Shown here: piece after piece, positions 25,596 through 35,618 of the stretch | Position numbering within the stretch: position 1 is the first letter of the stretch | Layout of the letters: the number at the start of each line of letters is the position of its first letter | NCBI RefSeq assembly: GCF_013409595.1 | Contig: NZ_JACCBD010000001.1 | Coordinates: 2,728,001 to 2,792,000 of the forward strand | Source of the DNA: Leucobacter aridicollis | Lineage (GTDB): Bacteria; Actinomycetota; Actinomycetes; Actinomycetales; Microbacteriaceae | Direction of reading: 5' to 3' | DNA length: 64,000 nt | Translations under genes and position numbers: made by a program | The notes under the pieces: generated by a model | What the model was told of the DNA's origin: nothing | Database searches by the model: none | The model's input: only the letters and a program-made list of their open reading frames with translations

Positions 25596-25933
25596 ACCGT
25601 TTCTGCTATCTCTTCGACATAATCCCTGGCAGCGAACAGCGCTACGCAGACGAGCACGCGACGCTCTGGGACGGCGTCGCAGAAGCCATGCGCGACGCCG
25701 GAGTCACCGAATACACGCTGTTCCGTCGCGGCACACTCGTCATCGCGACCGGCAGCTGCAACGGCCCTGTCTCAGAGACGTTCGCACGGCTGGAGCGCGA
25801 CCCGGTGAACGCGGCCTGGAGCGCTCACATCCGCAGCCTCATGATCGATCCGACCGACGATGATGGGCGCCTCCTCTTCGCCGCCGAAGTCTGGCAGCTG
25901 CCAGGCACCGCGCAAGCCTCAACTAGCTCATAA
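25592..25933 (+). CDS. L-rhamnose mutarotase-like protein (RhaM/DUF718)
   Basis: 113 aa, close to the 104 aa of E. coli RhaM, which interconverts the anomers of L-rhamnose. Tyr18, His22, Tyr41 and Trp76, which from memory are the active-site positions of RhaM, fall at exactly those numbers here. ATG 25592 overlaps the preceding stop (ATGA). Its presence indicates a pyranose of the 6-deoxy-L type as pathway intermediate. Confidence 0.85.
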   Translation: MNRFCYLFDIIPGSEQRYADEHATLWDGVAEAMRDAGVTEYTLFRRGTLVIATGSCNGPVSETFARLERDPVNAAWSAHIRSLMIDPTDDDGRLLFAAEVWQLPGTAQASTSS

Positions 25934-25959
25934 ACCTCCCGACCGAAAGCAGGACTCCT

Positions 25960-27141
25960 ATGCATGTTCCTGGAGAACAGCCACTCCTTGAGAAAGAGGC
26001 CTTTGTCAATCTAACGGCAGATTCCTACCTCTACACGGGTGCGCACTCCCCCGCGCTACGACGTGTCGAAGAGGCAATTGTCAGTTCGTACAGGGCCAAG
26101 AGCCTCGGTGAGGACGGAAGAAGGGTCCTCTACGAGGCGGAGGCGGCTACCCGTGCAAGTATTGCACGCCTCACAGATCGACCGGTCGAAGAGATCGGTC
26201 TGCTGGGTGATGCTTCGAGCGCGTGGAGTGCCATCGCAAACGGATGGAAGTGGTCTCCGGGCGACAACGTCGTTGTGAACGAGTACGAGCATCCGGCGGT
26301 GTTCGCACCCTGGCTCCGGTTGCGCGAGGCGGGCTTGGAGGTACGGGTTGTGCCCCGGCGAGCCGACTGGTCACTCCCCATCGAAGACTTGATGGATGCG
26401 TGCGATGAACGCACCGTGGCCCTGTGTGTGAGCCACGTCGGGTACATCACCGGGCTGCGGTACGATCTGGACGCACTCGGCCGCGCGGCGGAGATCGCCG
26501 ACGTGCCCTTGCTACTTGATATCTCGCATTCCCTCGGCGTCGTGCGCACTGATCTCAGACGGGCCGCCCTCACCGTTAGCGCCTCGTACAAGTGGACGCT
26601 CGGCCCCTACGGCGTCGGCATCGTATGCTGGAACCGCGACACCCTTCCAGACTTCAAACCCGGCGCGGTGGGCTGGCGTTCCCTCACCAATATCTTCACG
26701 GACGACCGGTTCGAGAACCTCAACTGGAACGCGGGCGCGTCGCGGTTCCAAGTCGGCGCCCCTGCACTCGCCGAGATTGCAGGTCTCGGCGCAGCGGTCG
26801 ACGAGATCCTCGAACTCGGGATCGAACGCGTTGAAGCGCACGCCGTCAGCCTCGCTGCTGCGGCGGCCGCTGGCCTGCGGGAGCAGGGTTTCACAGTCAT
26901 CACCCCCCAAGACCCATCGGCGCACGCCGGCAACGTCTCCTTCTTGTGGCCCGACGGGGAACGACTGGCAGCCACTCTCGCCGAACATGGCGTCTACGTC
27001 TGGGGTGGTGACGGGCGAGTTCGCGCCTCGTTCCATGTGATGAACGATGCGCGAGACGTCACGCGCCTCCTCGATGCTGTCCGATCGGCGACGGCGACGG
27101 CAGCGGGCGCGCACCGCGAAACCACACCTGGGAAAGGATAA
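25960..27141 (+). CDS. Class V PLP-dependent aminotransferase-fold enzyme
   Basis: 393 aa of the fold-type I class V group (cysteine desulfurase, isopenicillin-N epimerase, kynureninase). The PLP-binding Lys211 lies in SASYKWTLGPYG; Asp187 and His190 in LLLDISHSLG hold the cofactor ring. No cysteine-rich loop as in SufS/IscS is visible, so desulfurase activity is unlikely. In this locus it may act on an amino group of the substrate (transamination, epimerisation or elimination). It is followed by an M20 peptidase and RidA, consistent with amine or imine chemistry. Confidence 0.82.
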   Translation: MHVPGEQPLLEKEAFVNLTADSYLYTGAHSPALRRVEEAIVSSYRAKSLGEDGRRVLYEAEAATRASIARLTDRPVEEIGLLGDASSAWSAIANGWKWSPGDNVVVNEYEHPAVFAPWLRLREAGLEVRVVPRRADWSLPIEDLMDACDERTVALCVSHVGYITGLRYDLDALGRAAEIADVPLLLDISHSLGVVRTDLRRAALTVSASYKWTLGPYGVGIVCWNRDTLPDFKPGAVGWRSLTNIFTDDRFENLNWNAGASRFQVGAPALAEIAGLGAAVDEILELGIERVEAHAVSLAAAAAAGLREQGFTVITPQDPSAHAGNVSFLWPDGERLAATLAEHGVYVWGGDGRVRASFHVMNDARDVTRLLDAVRSATATAAGAHRETTPGKG

Positions 27142-27146
27142 CTCCA

Positions 27147-28421
27147 ATGGCACCATCTCACCCGGACCACGGGTCTCACCCGCTCACAAACGATCAATCG
27201 GCCGCCATAGACGCATTTCTTGCCGAGCGCGAAGATGAACTTCTTGCGCTCGTCTCCGACCTTATCGCCATCGACTCGCAGATCCCCCCGCACGCCGACG
27301 AGCGGCAGATCGTGAGCTTCCTTGTGTCTGTACTGGAGGAAGCAAACCTCGCGGAGGACGTCTCGGTGGTCGGCCAGACACCCGAGCGGCCAAGTTTGAT
27401 CGCCCGAGTGAAGGGGACCGGTGGCGGACAGTCGCTGATGCTCAACGGTCATACCGACACCAAACCTGTCGGTGAGGCTGCACACCTCTGGCGCACTGAC
27501 CCGCACACCGCCACAGTCGTCGACGGAAACCTCTTCGGGCTCGGCGCGACCGATATGAAGGCTGCCGTCGCCTGCATGATCCTCGCGGCGCGCGCAGTGC
27601 GGGAAACCGGCGTCCAGCTCCGAGGAGATATCGTGTTTGGCTTTGTCGCAGACGAAGAAGCCGGCGCTCAGCTCGGTTCCAAGTTCGTGGCTCCGCTGAT
27701 CGACAACGTCGACGCGGTGCTCATCGGCGAGCCCAGCGGCTGGGAGCACGATTGGCAGGGTATCCACCTAGTGTCCCGAGGAGTGTGCGGTTTCCGGATC
27801 AAGGTGACTGGCACCCAGATGCACTCGAGCCTCTCCGACCGCATGCCGTCAGTCAACGCCTCGCTAAAGCTCGCAGACCTCATGGTGCGCATCGGGTCGG
27901 AACTCGATCTCCCGTTCACACCGCATCCACTTGGAGGGGTCGGTCCGACGCTCAACACCGGCGTGATGATCGCCGGGGGCACATTCTTCGGCGTCGTGCC
28001 TGGCCAGGCCGAGTTCGCCTGCGACCTCCGCACAGTCCCGGGACAGACTCGCGAACAGGTGGCACAAGGCATCGAAACCTGGCTTGACGCATGTCGCGTC
28101 GCGGACCCAGATTTGCAGGTTGATTACGCATTTGAGCCTGGCCTTGATTGGATCCCATGGAGCGAGCTCGAAGCGGGTCACCCGCTCGTGGCTGTAGTGA
28201 CCGATGCTGCCAGTGACGTCTTGGGCGAGGCACCCCCACTCGGTGTGTTCCCAGGCGGCACCGACGCGCCATGGTTCTCGCAACAGGGGATCCCAACACT
28301 GCCCTCCTTCGGCCCGGGAACTCTCACGTGTGCCCATGGCCCCAATGAGTTTGTGAGTGTACGGAGCATCCATGAAGCCGCGCGCATCTACGCAAGAATC
28401 ATTGCGAACTTCTGCTCGTAG
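27147..28421 (+). CDS. M20 metallopeptidase (ArgE/DapE/CPG2-like)
   Basis: 424 aa. Metal-site motifs: GHTDTKP, GATDMKAAV, ADEEAGA, IGEPSG, and a C-terminal CAHGPNE. The dimerisation domain (FRIKVTGTQMHSS onward) interrupts the catalytic part as in DapE. Family members hydrolyse N-acyl or peptide bonds of amino acids. Start ATG 27147, 5 nt after the aminotransferase stop, with GAAAGGA just upstream. In context it probably deacylates or cleaves an amide of the imported compound. Confidence 0.88.
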   Translation: MAPSHPDHGSHPLTNDQSAAIDAFLAEREDELLALVSDLIAIDSQIPPHADERQIVSFLVSVLEEANLAEDVSVVGQTPERPSLIARVKGTGGGQSLMLNGHTDTKPVGEAAHLWRTDPHTATVVDGNLFGLGATDMKAAVACMILAARAVRETGVQLRGDIVFGFVADEEAGAQLGSKFVAPLIDNVDAVLIGEPSGWEHDWQGIHLVSRGVCGFRIKVTGTQMHSSLSDRMPSVNASLKLADLMVRIGSELDLPFTPHPLGGVGPTLNTGVMIAGGTFFGVVPGQAEFACDLRTVPGQTREQVAQGIETWLDACRVADPDLQVDYAFEPGLDWIPWSELEAGHPLVAVVTDAASDVLGEAPPLGVFPGGTDAPWFSQQGIPTLPSFGPGTLTCAHGPNEFVSVRSIHEAARIYARIIANFCS

Positions 28422-28502
28422 GACGGCTTTTGGGGCCCCATCCTCGATCCACCGGAACCGATTACTCAGCACAATGCGGGACCCCGCAGAAACGGAGACA
28501 TC

Positions 28503-28886
28503 ATGTCGCTTTCATTCATCAGCACCCCACATGCACCGGCGCCAGGCGGTCACTATTCCCAGGCCGCTGTCACCGACGGACTCGTGTTCACCGCGGGCCA
28601 GGTTGGCCTCGATCCGGTGACGGGAGTGACGCCCACGGACTTCAGGGCCGAAACTCGCCAGGCGCTGACAAACCTGCAATCGGTACTGGAGGCCGACGGG
28701 CTTGGCCTTGATGATGTCGTTCGAACGATGTGTTTGCTCACGAATATCAGCGACTTTGCAGCGTTCAACGAGGAGTACGCAGCGGCTTTCGGGGACCACC
28801 GGCCAGCGCGCAGCACGTTTGGAATCGCGCTCGCAGGTGGCTTCCGAGTCGAGGTCGAGGCAATTGCGGTGAGGCGCGACGGATAG
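28503..28886 (+). CDS. RidA/YjgF-family enamine/imine deaminase
   Basis: 127 aa, standard length. The conserved site residues are present: Arg103 in PARST and Glu118 in VEVEAIAV, with YSQA and FTAGQVGLDP earlier. RidA proteins hydrolyse reactive 2-aminoacrylate and related imines released by PLP enzymes to keto acids and ammonia. It ends the catabolic locus, downstream of a PLP enzyme, so handling its imine product is the simple reading. ATG 28503 with ACGGAG upstream. Confidence 0.93.
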   Translation: MSLSFISTPHAPAPGGHYSQAAVTDGLVFTAGQVGLDPVTGVTPTDFRAETRQALTNLQSVLEADGLGLDDVVRTMCLLTNISDFAAFNEEYAAAFGDHRPARSTFGIALAGGFRVEVEAIAVRRDG

Positions 28887-29030
28887 TCACCACGGCTCCC
28901 TACCCACGGCGTTTGTCGTGTGCTGACCGTCCTGCAGTAGGTGGCGGATCTCAGTGACCGGCCACCGTGACTGGCGCGCGAGGAAGTCGGGTATCCTGTA
29001 GACCCAGTGGGGGAACCGGAGGCGGCGCAC

Positions 29031-29531
29031 ATGCCAGAGGGAAACTTCCTATTCGAATTGGCTCTCGCAGAATCGGCAGTCAGGGCAGAGGCAGTCGTTG
29101 TCTCGCGAATCGAGTTCGGCAGCGACGACGCTCAACTGTATAGCGTCGACCCCTCGGCAGAGCCGATCGTCTGCCCCTTGGATGCGGCCGCGCCCATAAT
29201 TGCGCAACAGTTCAGTGAACGCTGGAACGTGGCCATAGACGTAAACGTCTTCGCCGAAGACGAAGTTGCCCCCAGTGACGTGAATCTGCCAATCCGGTGG
29301 CGAGAGATTCACCGAGACCTGAGCCTGACCGGACTCCTGAGAAACACAGACCCGGACGCGCGGCTTGTCTCTGTCCAGCTCGACGCCGAGGCTTCGCAGG
29401 CAATCGTCGTCGGTGCTTTCCGCGGACAAGAAGTCACCGTGCGGCTCCCCCTCCTCGACGACAGTTATTCCATGTGGGAAGCGATGTACACCTTCATCGA
29501 GCGCGCCGAAGCGGCTATCCGAGACAGATAG
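29031..29531 (+). CDS. Conserved hypothetical protein
   Basis: 166 aa soluble, acidic protein with no signal peptide or hydrophobic helix. Alternating hydrophobic strands (AVVVSRIEFGS, IVVGAFRGQEVTVRLPLL) and a C-terminal helix (MWEAMYTFIERAEAAI) suggest an alpha/beta fold. Start at ATG 29031 because GGAGG lies 8 nt upstream. I do not recognise a family. It stands alone between the catabolic locus and a gene-free stretch. Confidence 0.6.
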   Translation: MPEGNFLFELALAESAVRAEAVVVSRIEFGSDDAQLYSVDPSAEPIVCPLDAAAPIIAQQFSERWNVAIDVNVFAEDEVAPSDVNLPIRWREIHRDLSLTGLLRNTDPDARLVSVQLDAEASQAIVVGAFRGQEVTVRLPLLDDSYSMWEAMYTFIERAEAAIRDR

Positions 29532-30008
29532 TGCGTGCTGCCCTTGCGGGTCCGCCCAAGCTACGGGTCATGCGGCAGGCCCCGCAACGAGGACCGTGGC
29601 GCGGGGGCCTTCGTAGGCAGCGTGATCGTGCAGTGGCCTCCAGCGGTTCCGCTGGGTCACCAGCTATGCGCAGAACCGGCGCTAACGTCTCGAGAGCCGG
29701 GTTGCGTCACCTGGCTGCGCTCAGGCGCAGTAAGCGCCAGCCAGGGGCGAAGCCGGAGTTCTCCTGCCAGCACGGGGCTGGCGACGCGCGCACGGGCCGC
29801 CTGCCGGGCCCCGCGCGCGGCTACTGCCAGTCCCGGCAGCGCTGGCATCCCAGCCGGTAGCGCTGGTACCTCGGCGACTGTACACGCTCTCTGCAAAAGC
29901 ACACGATATTCCGCTGCCTAATTCGTGTGCACTTGCGGGAATCGTGTACACCGGGCAACTGTGGCTGGCCAAGGGCTGGTGTGGCTGACGGCACAGAGGC
30001 CAAGGGAG
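29532..30008. other. Gene-poor intergenic stretch upstream of tRNA-Arg
   Basis: About 480 nt with several overlapping short frames but none with a ribosome site or recognisable product. A more AT-rich part (29880-29950) holds an 8-bp inverted pair, TGTACACG at 29879-29886 and CGTGTACA at 29943-29950. No integrase or duplicated tRNA 3' end was seen. Confidence 0.4.
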
Positions 30009-30081
30009 TGCCCTGGAGAGGAATCGAACCTCCGACACCTTCTTTAGGAGAGAAGTGCTCTATCCACTGAGCTACCAAGGC
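30009..30081 (-). tRNA. tRNA-Arg (anticodon CCT)
   Basis: 73 nt. The acceptor arms GCCTTGG and CCAGGGC pair (one G-U), with discriminator A. The anticodon stem encloses loop TCCTAAA, giving anticodon CCT for AGG codons. The T-arm has the canonical GGTTCGATTCC. No CCA is encoded. Confidence 0.96.
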
Positions 30082-30191
30082 GGGCGGTGCGCTGCGGCAC
30101 CAAGTATCGATTCTAGCGCACGGAGCGCGCCAGCCGGAAAACAGAAACGGGGCGCAGCCCGAAAGCTACGCCCCGTTTGAGTGATGAGCAA

Positions 30192-30947
30192 TTAGCTCAT
30201 GCGAACAACCTGGGTCGGCAGACCTGCGTAGGTGCTGAGGCCAGCGACGACGGTCGTGCCGCCGGTCCAGCCGCCGTGCACTGCCTGGCCGCCACCGATG
30301 TAGACGGCGACGTGCGGAGCGCCCGGCCACATGAGGAGATCGCCCGGAGCGAGTGCGGTCGAACCGTGAACGTAATCGACCGACGCGCCGTAGCGGAAGA
30401 AGTCGTTAACGCCGTGGTCGTAGCCACCCTGGTCGCGGCGCTCGGTCAGACCGATTGCAGCGAGTGCGTTCTGCGCGAGATCGGTGCAGTCCTGCGAGAC
30501 GCCGACCTGAGCGAGTGCGGCAGCAACGAGGCCACTCGCGCCCGAACCGGCGGGAATCTCTGCGGCCTTCGGAGCCTCGGCTGCGGTCGCAGCGGCGCCC
30601 GGCTTCGTCTCCTTCGCGGCCTCAAGCTCGGCGGCGCGCTTCTCGGCCTCCGCGACGAGCTTCTCGCGCTGCTCCTGCTCGGCAACGGTCGTGTCGACCT
30701 CGAGCGGGATGTCGTCGATCTTGGTGAGCGCGGGGCCTGCAGTGACCTTAATCGTCTGCGATTCGGCGACAGCTGCCACCGGCTCTTCCTTGTCGTTGAA
30801 CGCGTATGCGGGCAGCGCAAGCGTGCCAAACATAGCGAAAGTGAAAACGGCGGCGCCGCCCACTCGTGCGATCTTCTTGACCTTCGCCTTGGACGAAGCT
30901 GCGGGTTCGGTCGCAGCTACGACCTCAGTGCTGGGCTGTGAATTCAC
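30192..30947 (-). CDS. Secreted NlpC/P60-family peptidase
   Basis: 251 aa. A long N-region and hydrophobic segment (RVGGAAVFTFAMFGTLALP) end at AYA, a likely signal-peptidase site near residue 49. A charged helical stretch (EQEQREKLVAEAEKRAAELE, 90-110) and an Ala/Pro linker lead to a C-terminal NlpC/P60 domain: catalytic Cys154 in SQDCTDLA, His212 in PHVAVYIGG and a further His224. Expected to cut peptidoglycan stem peptides during wall growth or division. GTG start 30947 with AAGGTAG upstream. It has its own promoter, GTGACA-17-TAGGCT at 31016-31044. Confidence 0.87.
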   Translation of the reverse strand: MNSQPSTEVVAATEPAASSKAKVKKIARVGGAAVFTFAMFGTLALPAYAFNDKEEPVAAVAESQTIKVTAGPALTKIDDIPLEVDTTVAEQEQREKLVAEAEKRAAELEAAKETKPGAAATAAEAPKAAEIPAGSGASGLVAAALAQVGVSQDCTDLAQNALAAIGLTERRDQGGYDHGVNDFFRYGASVDYVHGSTALAPGDLLMWPGAPHVAVYIGGGQAVHGGWTGGTTVVAGLSTYAGLPTQVVRMS

Positions 30948-31015
30948 GAAATATCTACCTTACGTTGGTGCTTTATGGCGGTCAGCATGTGACCGTTGAA
31001 GCCAAGACTTGACCA

Positions 31016-31044
31016 AGCCTAACCGAACATCACGAAATTGTCAC
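31016..31044 (-). promoter_or_regulatory. Promoter of the NlpC/P60 gene
   Basis: On the minus strand, GTGACA (31039-31044), a 17-nt spacer and TAGGCT (31016-31021). It predicts a 5' leader of about 60 nt before GTG 30947, too short for a ydaO-type riboswitch. Confidence 0.65.
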
Positions 31045-31071
31045 GCTTAGATTACGGCTCGAAATCAGGGT

Positions 31072-32442
<1,371 letters not shown>

Positions 32443-32523
32443 TCAGCTCCATTGTTCATGGGCTCGCCAAATAAGGCGATATCGAACGTCTACGAAACTC
32501 CATGTAGGTAGACGCCGCCTCAT

Positions 32524-33213
32524 CTATGAGACGAAAATGTGTGCCGCCACCTCCACAGGAATGTCGATGGCATCACTGTTTCCTTCCACCTGAACGCGCA
32601 CGAGATCGCCGGTGCGGGTGAAAGAAGCTTTACTTCCGGGAAGCACGCCAGCGGCAGCGAGCTGGGACAGCAGCTCGGGCTCATACTGTGCGGGCTCAGC
32701 GAGGCGGCGGATCGTCGCCTCTGCCGGATTATGGGGCTCGGCGAGCCAATCAAGCATGCCGAGCTCACTCGGGCTCGCGGCCGGCGCGGGGCGCGCGCCA
32801 AGCTCTTCGAGGCCAGGGATGCGGTTGCCGTACGGTGAGACCGTGGGGCGGTCCAGGATGCTCAGCAGCTTCCGCTCGACCTGCTCGCTCATGACGTGCT
32901 CCCACCGGCAGGCCTCTTCGTGCACGAACTCCCACTCGAGCCCGATCACGTCGGCGAGCAGTCGCTCGGCGAGGCGATGCTTCCGCATGACGCGGATCGC
33001 GCGGGCGTGCCCTTCCTCGGTGAACGCGAGCTGTCGATCGTCCGTGACGACGACGAGTCCGAGGCGTTCCATACGTGCAACGGTCTGCGAAACGGTCGGA
33101 CCGGAGTGGCCGAGTCGCTCGGAAATCCGCGCGCGCAGCGGGACGATACCTTCTTCTTCGAGTTCGAGAATCGTTCGAAGGTACATCTCGGTAGTGTCAA
33201 TCAGATCCGTCAA
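32524..33213 (-). CDS. Metal-dependent regulator, DtxR/IdeR family
   Basis: 229 aa. The N-terminus DLIDTTEMYLRTILELEEEG and the recognition helix SGPTVSQTVARMERLGLV match the iron-dependent IdeR/DtxR group closely. Metal-site residues are present in RKHRLAERLL, EACRWEHVMS and the C-terminal SH3-like domain (SFTRTGDLVRVQVEG). Expected to repress iron-uptake genes when Fe(II) is bound; an MntR-like manganese role is less likely given the SH3 domain. The start is TTG 33213, the codon that fits the family N-terminus; the stretch before it is AT-rich with no obvious ribosome site. Confidence 0.92.
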   Translation of the reverse strand: MTDLIDTTEMYLRTILELEEEGIVPLRARISERLGHSGPTVSQTVARMERLGLVVVTDDRQLAFTEEGHARAIRVMRKHRLAERLLADVIGLEWEFVHEEACRWEHVMSEQVERKLLSILDRPTVSPYGNRIPGLEELGARPAPAASPSELGMLDWLAEPHNPAEATIRRLAEPAQYEPELLSQLAAAGVLPGSKASFTRTGDLVRVQVEGNSDAIDIPVEVAAHIFVS

Positions 33214-33362
33214 TGTATATACCCCACCAGCCGTCTGCGTAGCCCCAGCTTACGACATGTTCGGGGCGGGCTCACGCAAGAGTTCAGCCACAGGGCCGCA
33301 GGATTCGGCCAGCGGAACCGAATCGCGACCCCGTAGATGCCGAGCAAACGCGCATTAGTCCA

Positions 33363-33368
33363 TACAAT
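33363..33368 (+). promoter_or_regulatory. -10 box of serC, leaderless
   Basis: TACAAT followed by 6 nt and ATG 33375, with no Shine-Dalgarno sequence. Confidence 0.5.
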
Positions 33369-33374
33369 TAGGGC

Positions 33375-34499
33375 ATGCCCGCGATTGAACTCCCATCCTC
33401 ACTCATTCCCGCAGACGGACGTTTCGGTTGCGGCCCTTCGAAGATTCGGGACGAACAGCTGTCGTTCCTCGCAAGCCTGCAGCCAACGGTGCTCGGCACC
33501 TCGCATCGCCAGGCTCCCGTGAAGAACCTCGTCGGCTCGATTCGTGAGGGACTGTCGTCACTCTTCCGTGCGCCCGAGGGCTACGAGATCCTTCTCGCGA
33601 ACGGTGGCGCAACGACGTTCTGGGACTCCGCGGTGCACTCGCTCATCTCCCGCCGGAGCCAACACCTCACCTTCGGCGAGTTCGGCGCGAAGTTCGGCGC
33701 CGCCGCTGCAGCCGCGCCGTTCCTCGAGGAGCCGGTGATTCGCAAGGCCGACGCAGGCTCGCGCTCCGAGCTCGCGCCACAGGCTGGCGTCGATGTCTAC
33801 GCGTACCCGCACAACGAAACCTCGACGGGCGTCATGGCAGAGGTTCGCCGCGCTGCGGGCCCCGACGTGGATCCCGGCGCGCTCACCGTGGTTGACGCGA
33901 CGAGCGCGGCGGGCGGCATCGATTTTGACGCCGCCGAGACCGACGTCTACTACTTCTCGCCCCAGAAGAACTTCGCCTCGGACGGCGGCCTGTGGTTTGC
34001 GCTCGTCTCCCCCGCAGCGATCGAGCGGATCGAGCAGCAGACGAACGGCGACCGCTACATCCCGGAGTCGCTCAACCTGGCGGGCGCCCTGTCGAACTCT
34101 CGCTTGAACCAGACGCTCAACACTCCGGCGCTGGCGACGCTCGCACTCATGGACGAGCAGGTCAGGTGGATCAACGAGAACGGCGGCCTCACCTGGGCGT
34201 CGGCGCGGACCGCGGAATCCTCGGGTGTGCTCTACGAGTGGGCCGAGCAGTCCGAGGTTGCGACGCCGTTCGTCACCGATCCCGCGCACCGCTCGCAGGT
34301 CGTCGCGACAATCGATTTCGACGACTCGATCGACGCCTCGGCAATCTCGAAGGCGCTCCGCGAGAACGGGATCGTTGACACCGAGCCGTACCGCAAGCTC
34401 GGCCGCAACCAGCTGCGCATTGCGACGTTCACGGCGATCGAGCCCGACGACGTGCGCACCCTCACCGGCGCCATCGACTACATCCTCGAGCGCCTCTAG
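33375..34499 (+). CDS. serC: Phosphoserine aminotransferase
   Basis: 374 aa PLP enzyme of serine and pyridoxine synthesis, converting 3-phosphohydroxypyruvate and glutamate to phosphoserine. FGCGPSKIR opens the fold; VVDATSAAGG binds the cofactor ring; the Schiff-base Lys is in YFSPQKNFASDGG. It belongs to the actinobacterial-type SerC group. ATG 33375 is probably leaderless. A strong 16-bp hairpin follows at 34542. Confidence 0.95.
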   Translation: MPAIELPSSLIPADGRFGCGPSKIRDEQLSFLASLQPTVLGTSHRQAPVKNLVGSIREGLSSLFRAPEGYEILLANGGATTFWDSAVHSLISRRSQHLTFGEFGAKFGAAAAAAPFLEEPVIRKADAGSRSELAPQAGVDVYAYPHNETSTGVMAEVRRAAGPDVDPGALTVVDATSAAGGIDFDAAETDVYYFSPQKNFASDGGLWFALVSPAAIERIEQQTNGDRYIPESLNLAGALSNSRLNQTLNTPALATLALMDEQVRWINENGGLTWASARTAESSGVLYEWAEQSEVATPFVTDPAHRSQVVATIDFDDSIDASAISKALRENGIVDTEPYRKLGRNQLRIATFTAIEPDDVRTLTGAIDYILERL

Positions 34500-34541
34500 C
34501 CCGCGCCGCGGCGCCGGAGCGCAGAGCACGCTCCAGTACTA

Positions 34542-34578
34542 CGAGAAAGCCCCCGCCTCTTCGGCGGGGGCTTTCTCG
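34542..34578. terminator. Bidirectional terminator between serC and rlmB
   Basis: 16-bp perfect stem (34542-34557 with 34563-34578) and a 5-nt loop TCTTC. The AGAAAG/CTTTCT ends give short A and T runs in both directions, between convergent stops at 34499 and 34611. Confidence 0.85.
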
Positions 34579-34610
34579 TTCGGCCCGGGGCACCCGGGCG
34601 CGAAACCGAC

Positions 34611-35618
34611 TTACTCGGCGGCAGCCTCGGCCGCGCGCAGCTTCGATACCTCGTAGAGCGCCACAGACGCGGCGATGCCCGCGTTGAGCGACTCAGTGAC
34701 CGCGGAGATCGGGATCGACACGATCGCATCGCACGTCTCAGTGACGAGGCGGGACAGGCCCTTGCCCTCGCTGCCGACAACGATCACGAGCGGGCGGCCC
34801 GCGAGGTCGAGATTGGGGAGGCTCACGTCACCGTCGCCGTCGAGTCCGACGACGAAGAGCCCCTGCTTCTTCAGCTCTTTCAGCGTCTGCGTGAGGTTCG
34901 ACGCGCGCGCGACGGGGATGCGCGCTGCGGCGCCTGCCGAGGTCTTCCAGGATGCCGAGTTCAGGCTCGCCGTGCGGCGCTGCGGCACGATGACGCCCTG
35001 CCCGCCGAACGCGCCGACGGAGCGGATGATCGCGCCGAGGTTGCGGGGGTCGGTCACGCCGTCGAGCGCGACGAAGAGCGGGGTCTCGTCGCGATCGAGC
35101 ACCTCCTCGAGGAGGTCCATCGGGTGTGCGTACTCCATCGGCGGGACCTTGAGCACGACGCCCTGGTGGACGGTGTCGCGGTCGGTCATCCGGTCGAGCT
35201 CTTGGCGCATCACTTCGAGCACGGCCACGCCGCGGTTGGTCGCGATGCGCATGATCTCGCGCATGCGGTCGTCCATCTCGACGCGAGCGGCGATGTAGAG
35301 CGTGGTCGCCGGGATCTTTGTGCGCAGCGCTTCGAGCACCGCGTTGCGGCCGGTGACGAGCTCGGACTCGTCGGTCTTGCGCTTGCTCTGCCCCTGGCCG
35401 CCGCCTGCTCCGGCTCCGCCGCGCTGGTGGCGCGCCTTCGCAGCTTCGTAGCGCTCGCGGGCGGCCTTGGCCTTTGCCGCGGGGTGGTACTCGCGGTCGA
35501 CGGCCTTCGGCGTCGGGCCGCGGCCCTCGAGCGCCTGGCGGCCCTGGCCACCAGATCCGACGCCCTTACCGAGCCCCTTCTTGCGTACGGCGCCTGAGCG
35601 CCCCTTCTTATTGGTCAT
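34611..35618 (-). CDS. rlmB: 23S rRNA (guanosine-2'-O-)-methyltransferase, SpoU/TrmH family
   Basis: 335 aa. A basic Lys/Gly-rich N-terminal extension (1-90) precedes the substrate-binding domain ([21 protein letters not shown]) and the knotted methyltransferase domain. The three SpoU motifs are [35 protein letters not shown] and [22 protein letters not shown]. It modifies G2251-type positions in 23S rRNA. ATG 35618 overlaps the cysS stop (ATGA), the usual actinobacterial pairing. Confidence 0.94.
   Translation of the reverse strand: MTNKKGRSGAVRKKGLGKGVGSGGQGRQALEGRGPTPKAVDREYHPAAKAKAARERYEAAKARHQRGGAGAGGGQGQSKRKTDESELVTGRNAVLEALRTKIPATTLYIAARVEMDDRMREIMRIATNRGVAVLEVMRQELDRMTDRDTVHQGVVLKVPPMEYAHPMDLLEEVLDRDETPLFVALDGVTDPRNLGAIIRSVGAFGGQGVIVPQRRTASLNSASWKTSAGAAARIPVARASNLTQTLKELKKQGLFVVGLDGDGDVSLPNLDLAGRPLVIVVGSEGKGLSRLVTETCDAIVSIPISAVTESLNAGIAASVALYEVSKLRAAEAAAE

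Noticed and set aside
25960..27141. Cysteine desulfurase (SufS/IscS)
   Set aside because: No catalytic-cysteine loop and no Fe-S assembly neighbours, although the class V fold fits.
29535..29921. Possible plus-strand protein of 128 codons, and a minus-strand 85-codon frame ending at 29821 with CxxC-like cysteines
   Set aside because: No ribosome site, no similarity I can recognise, and the minus frame runs through the tRNA gene.
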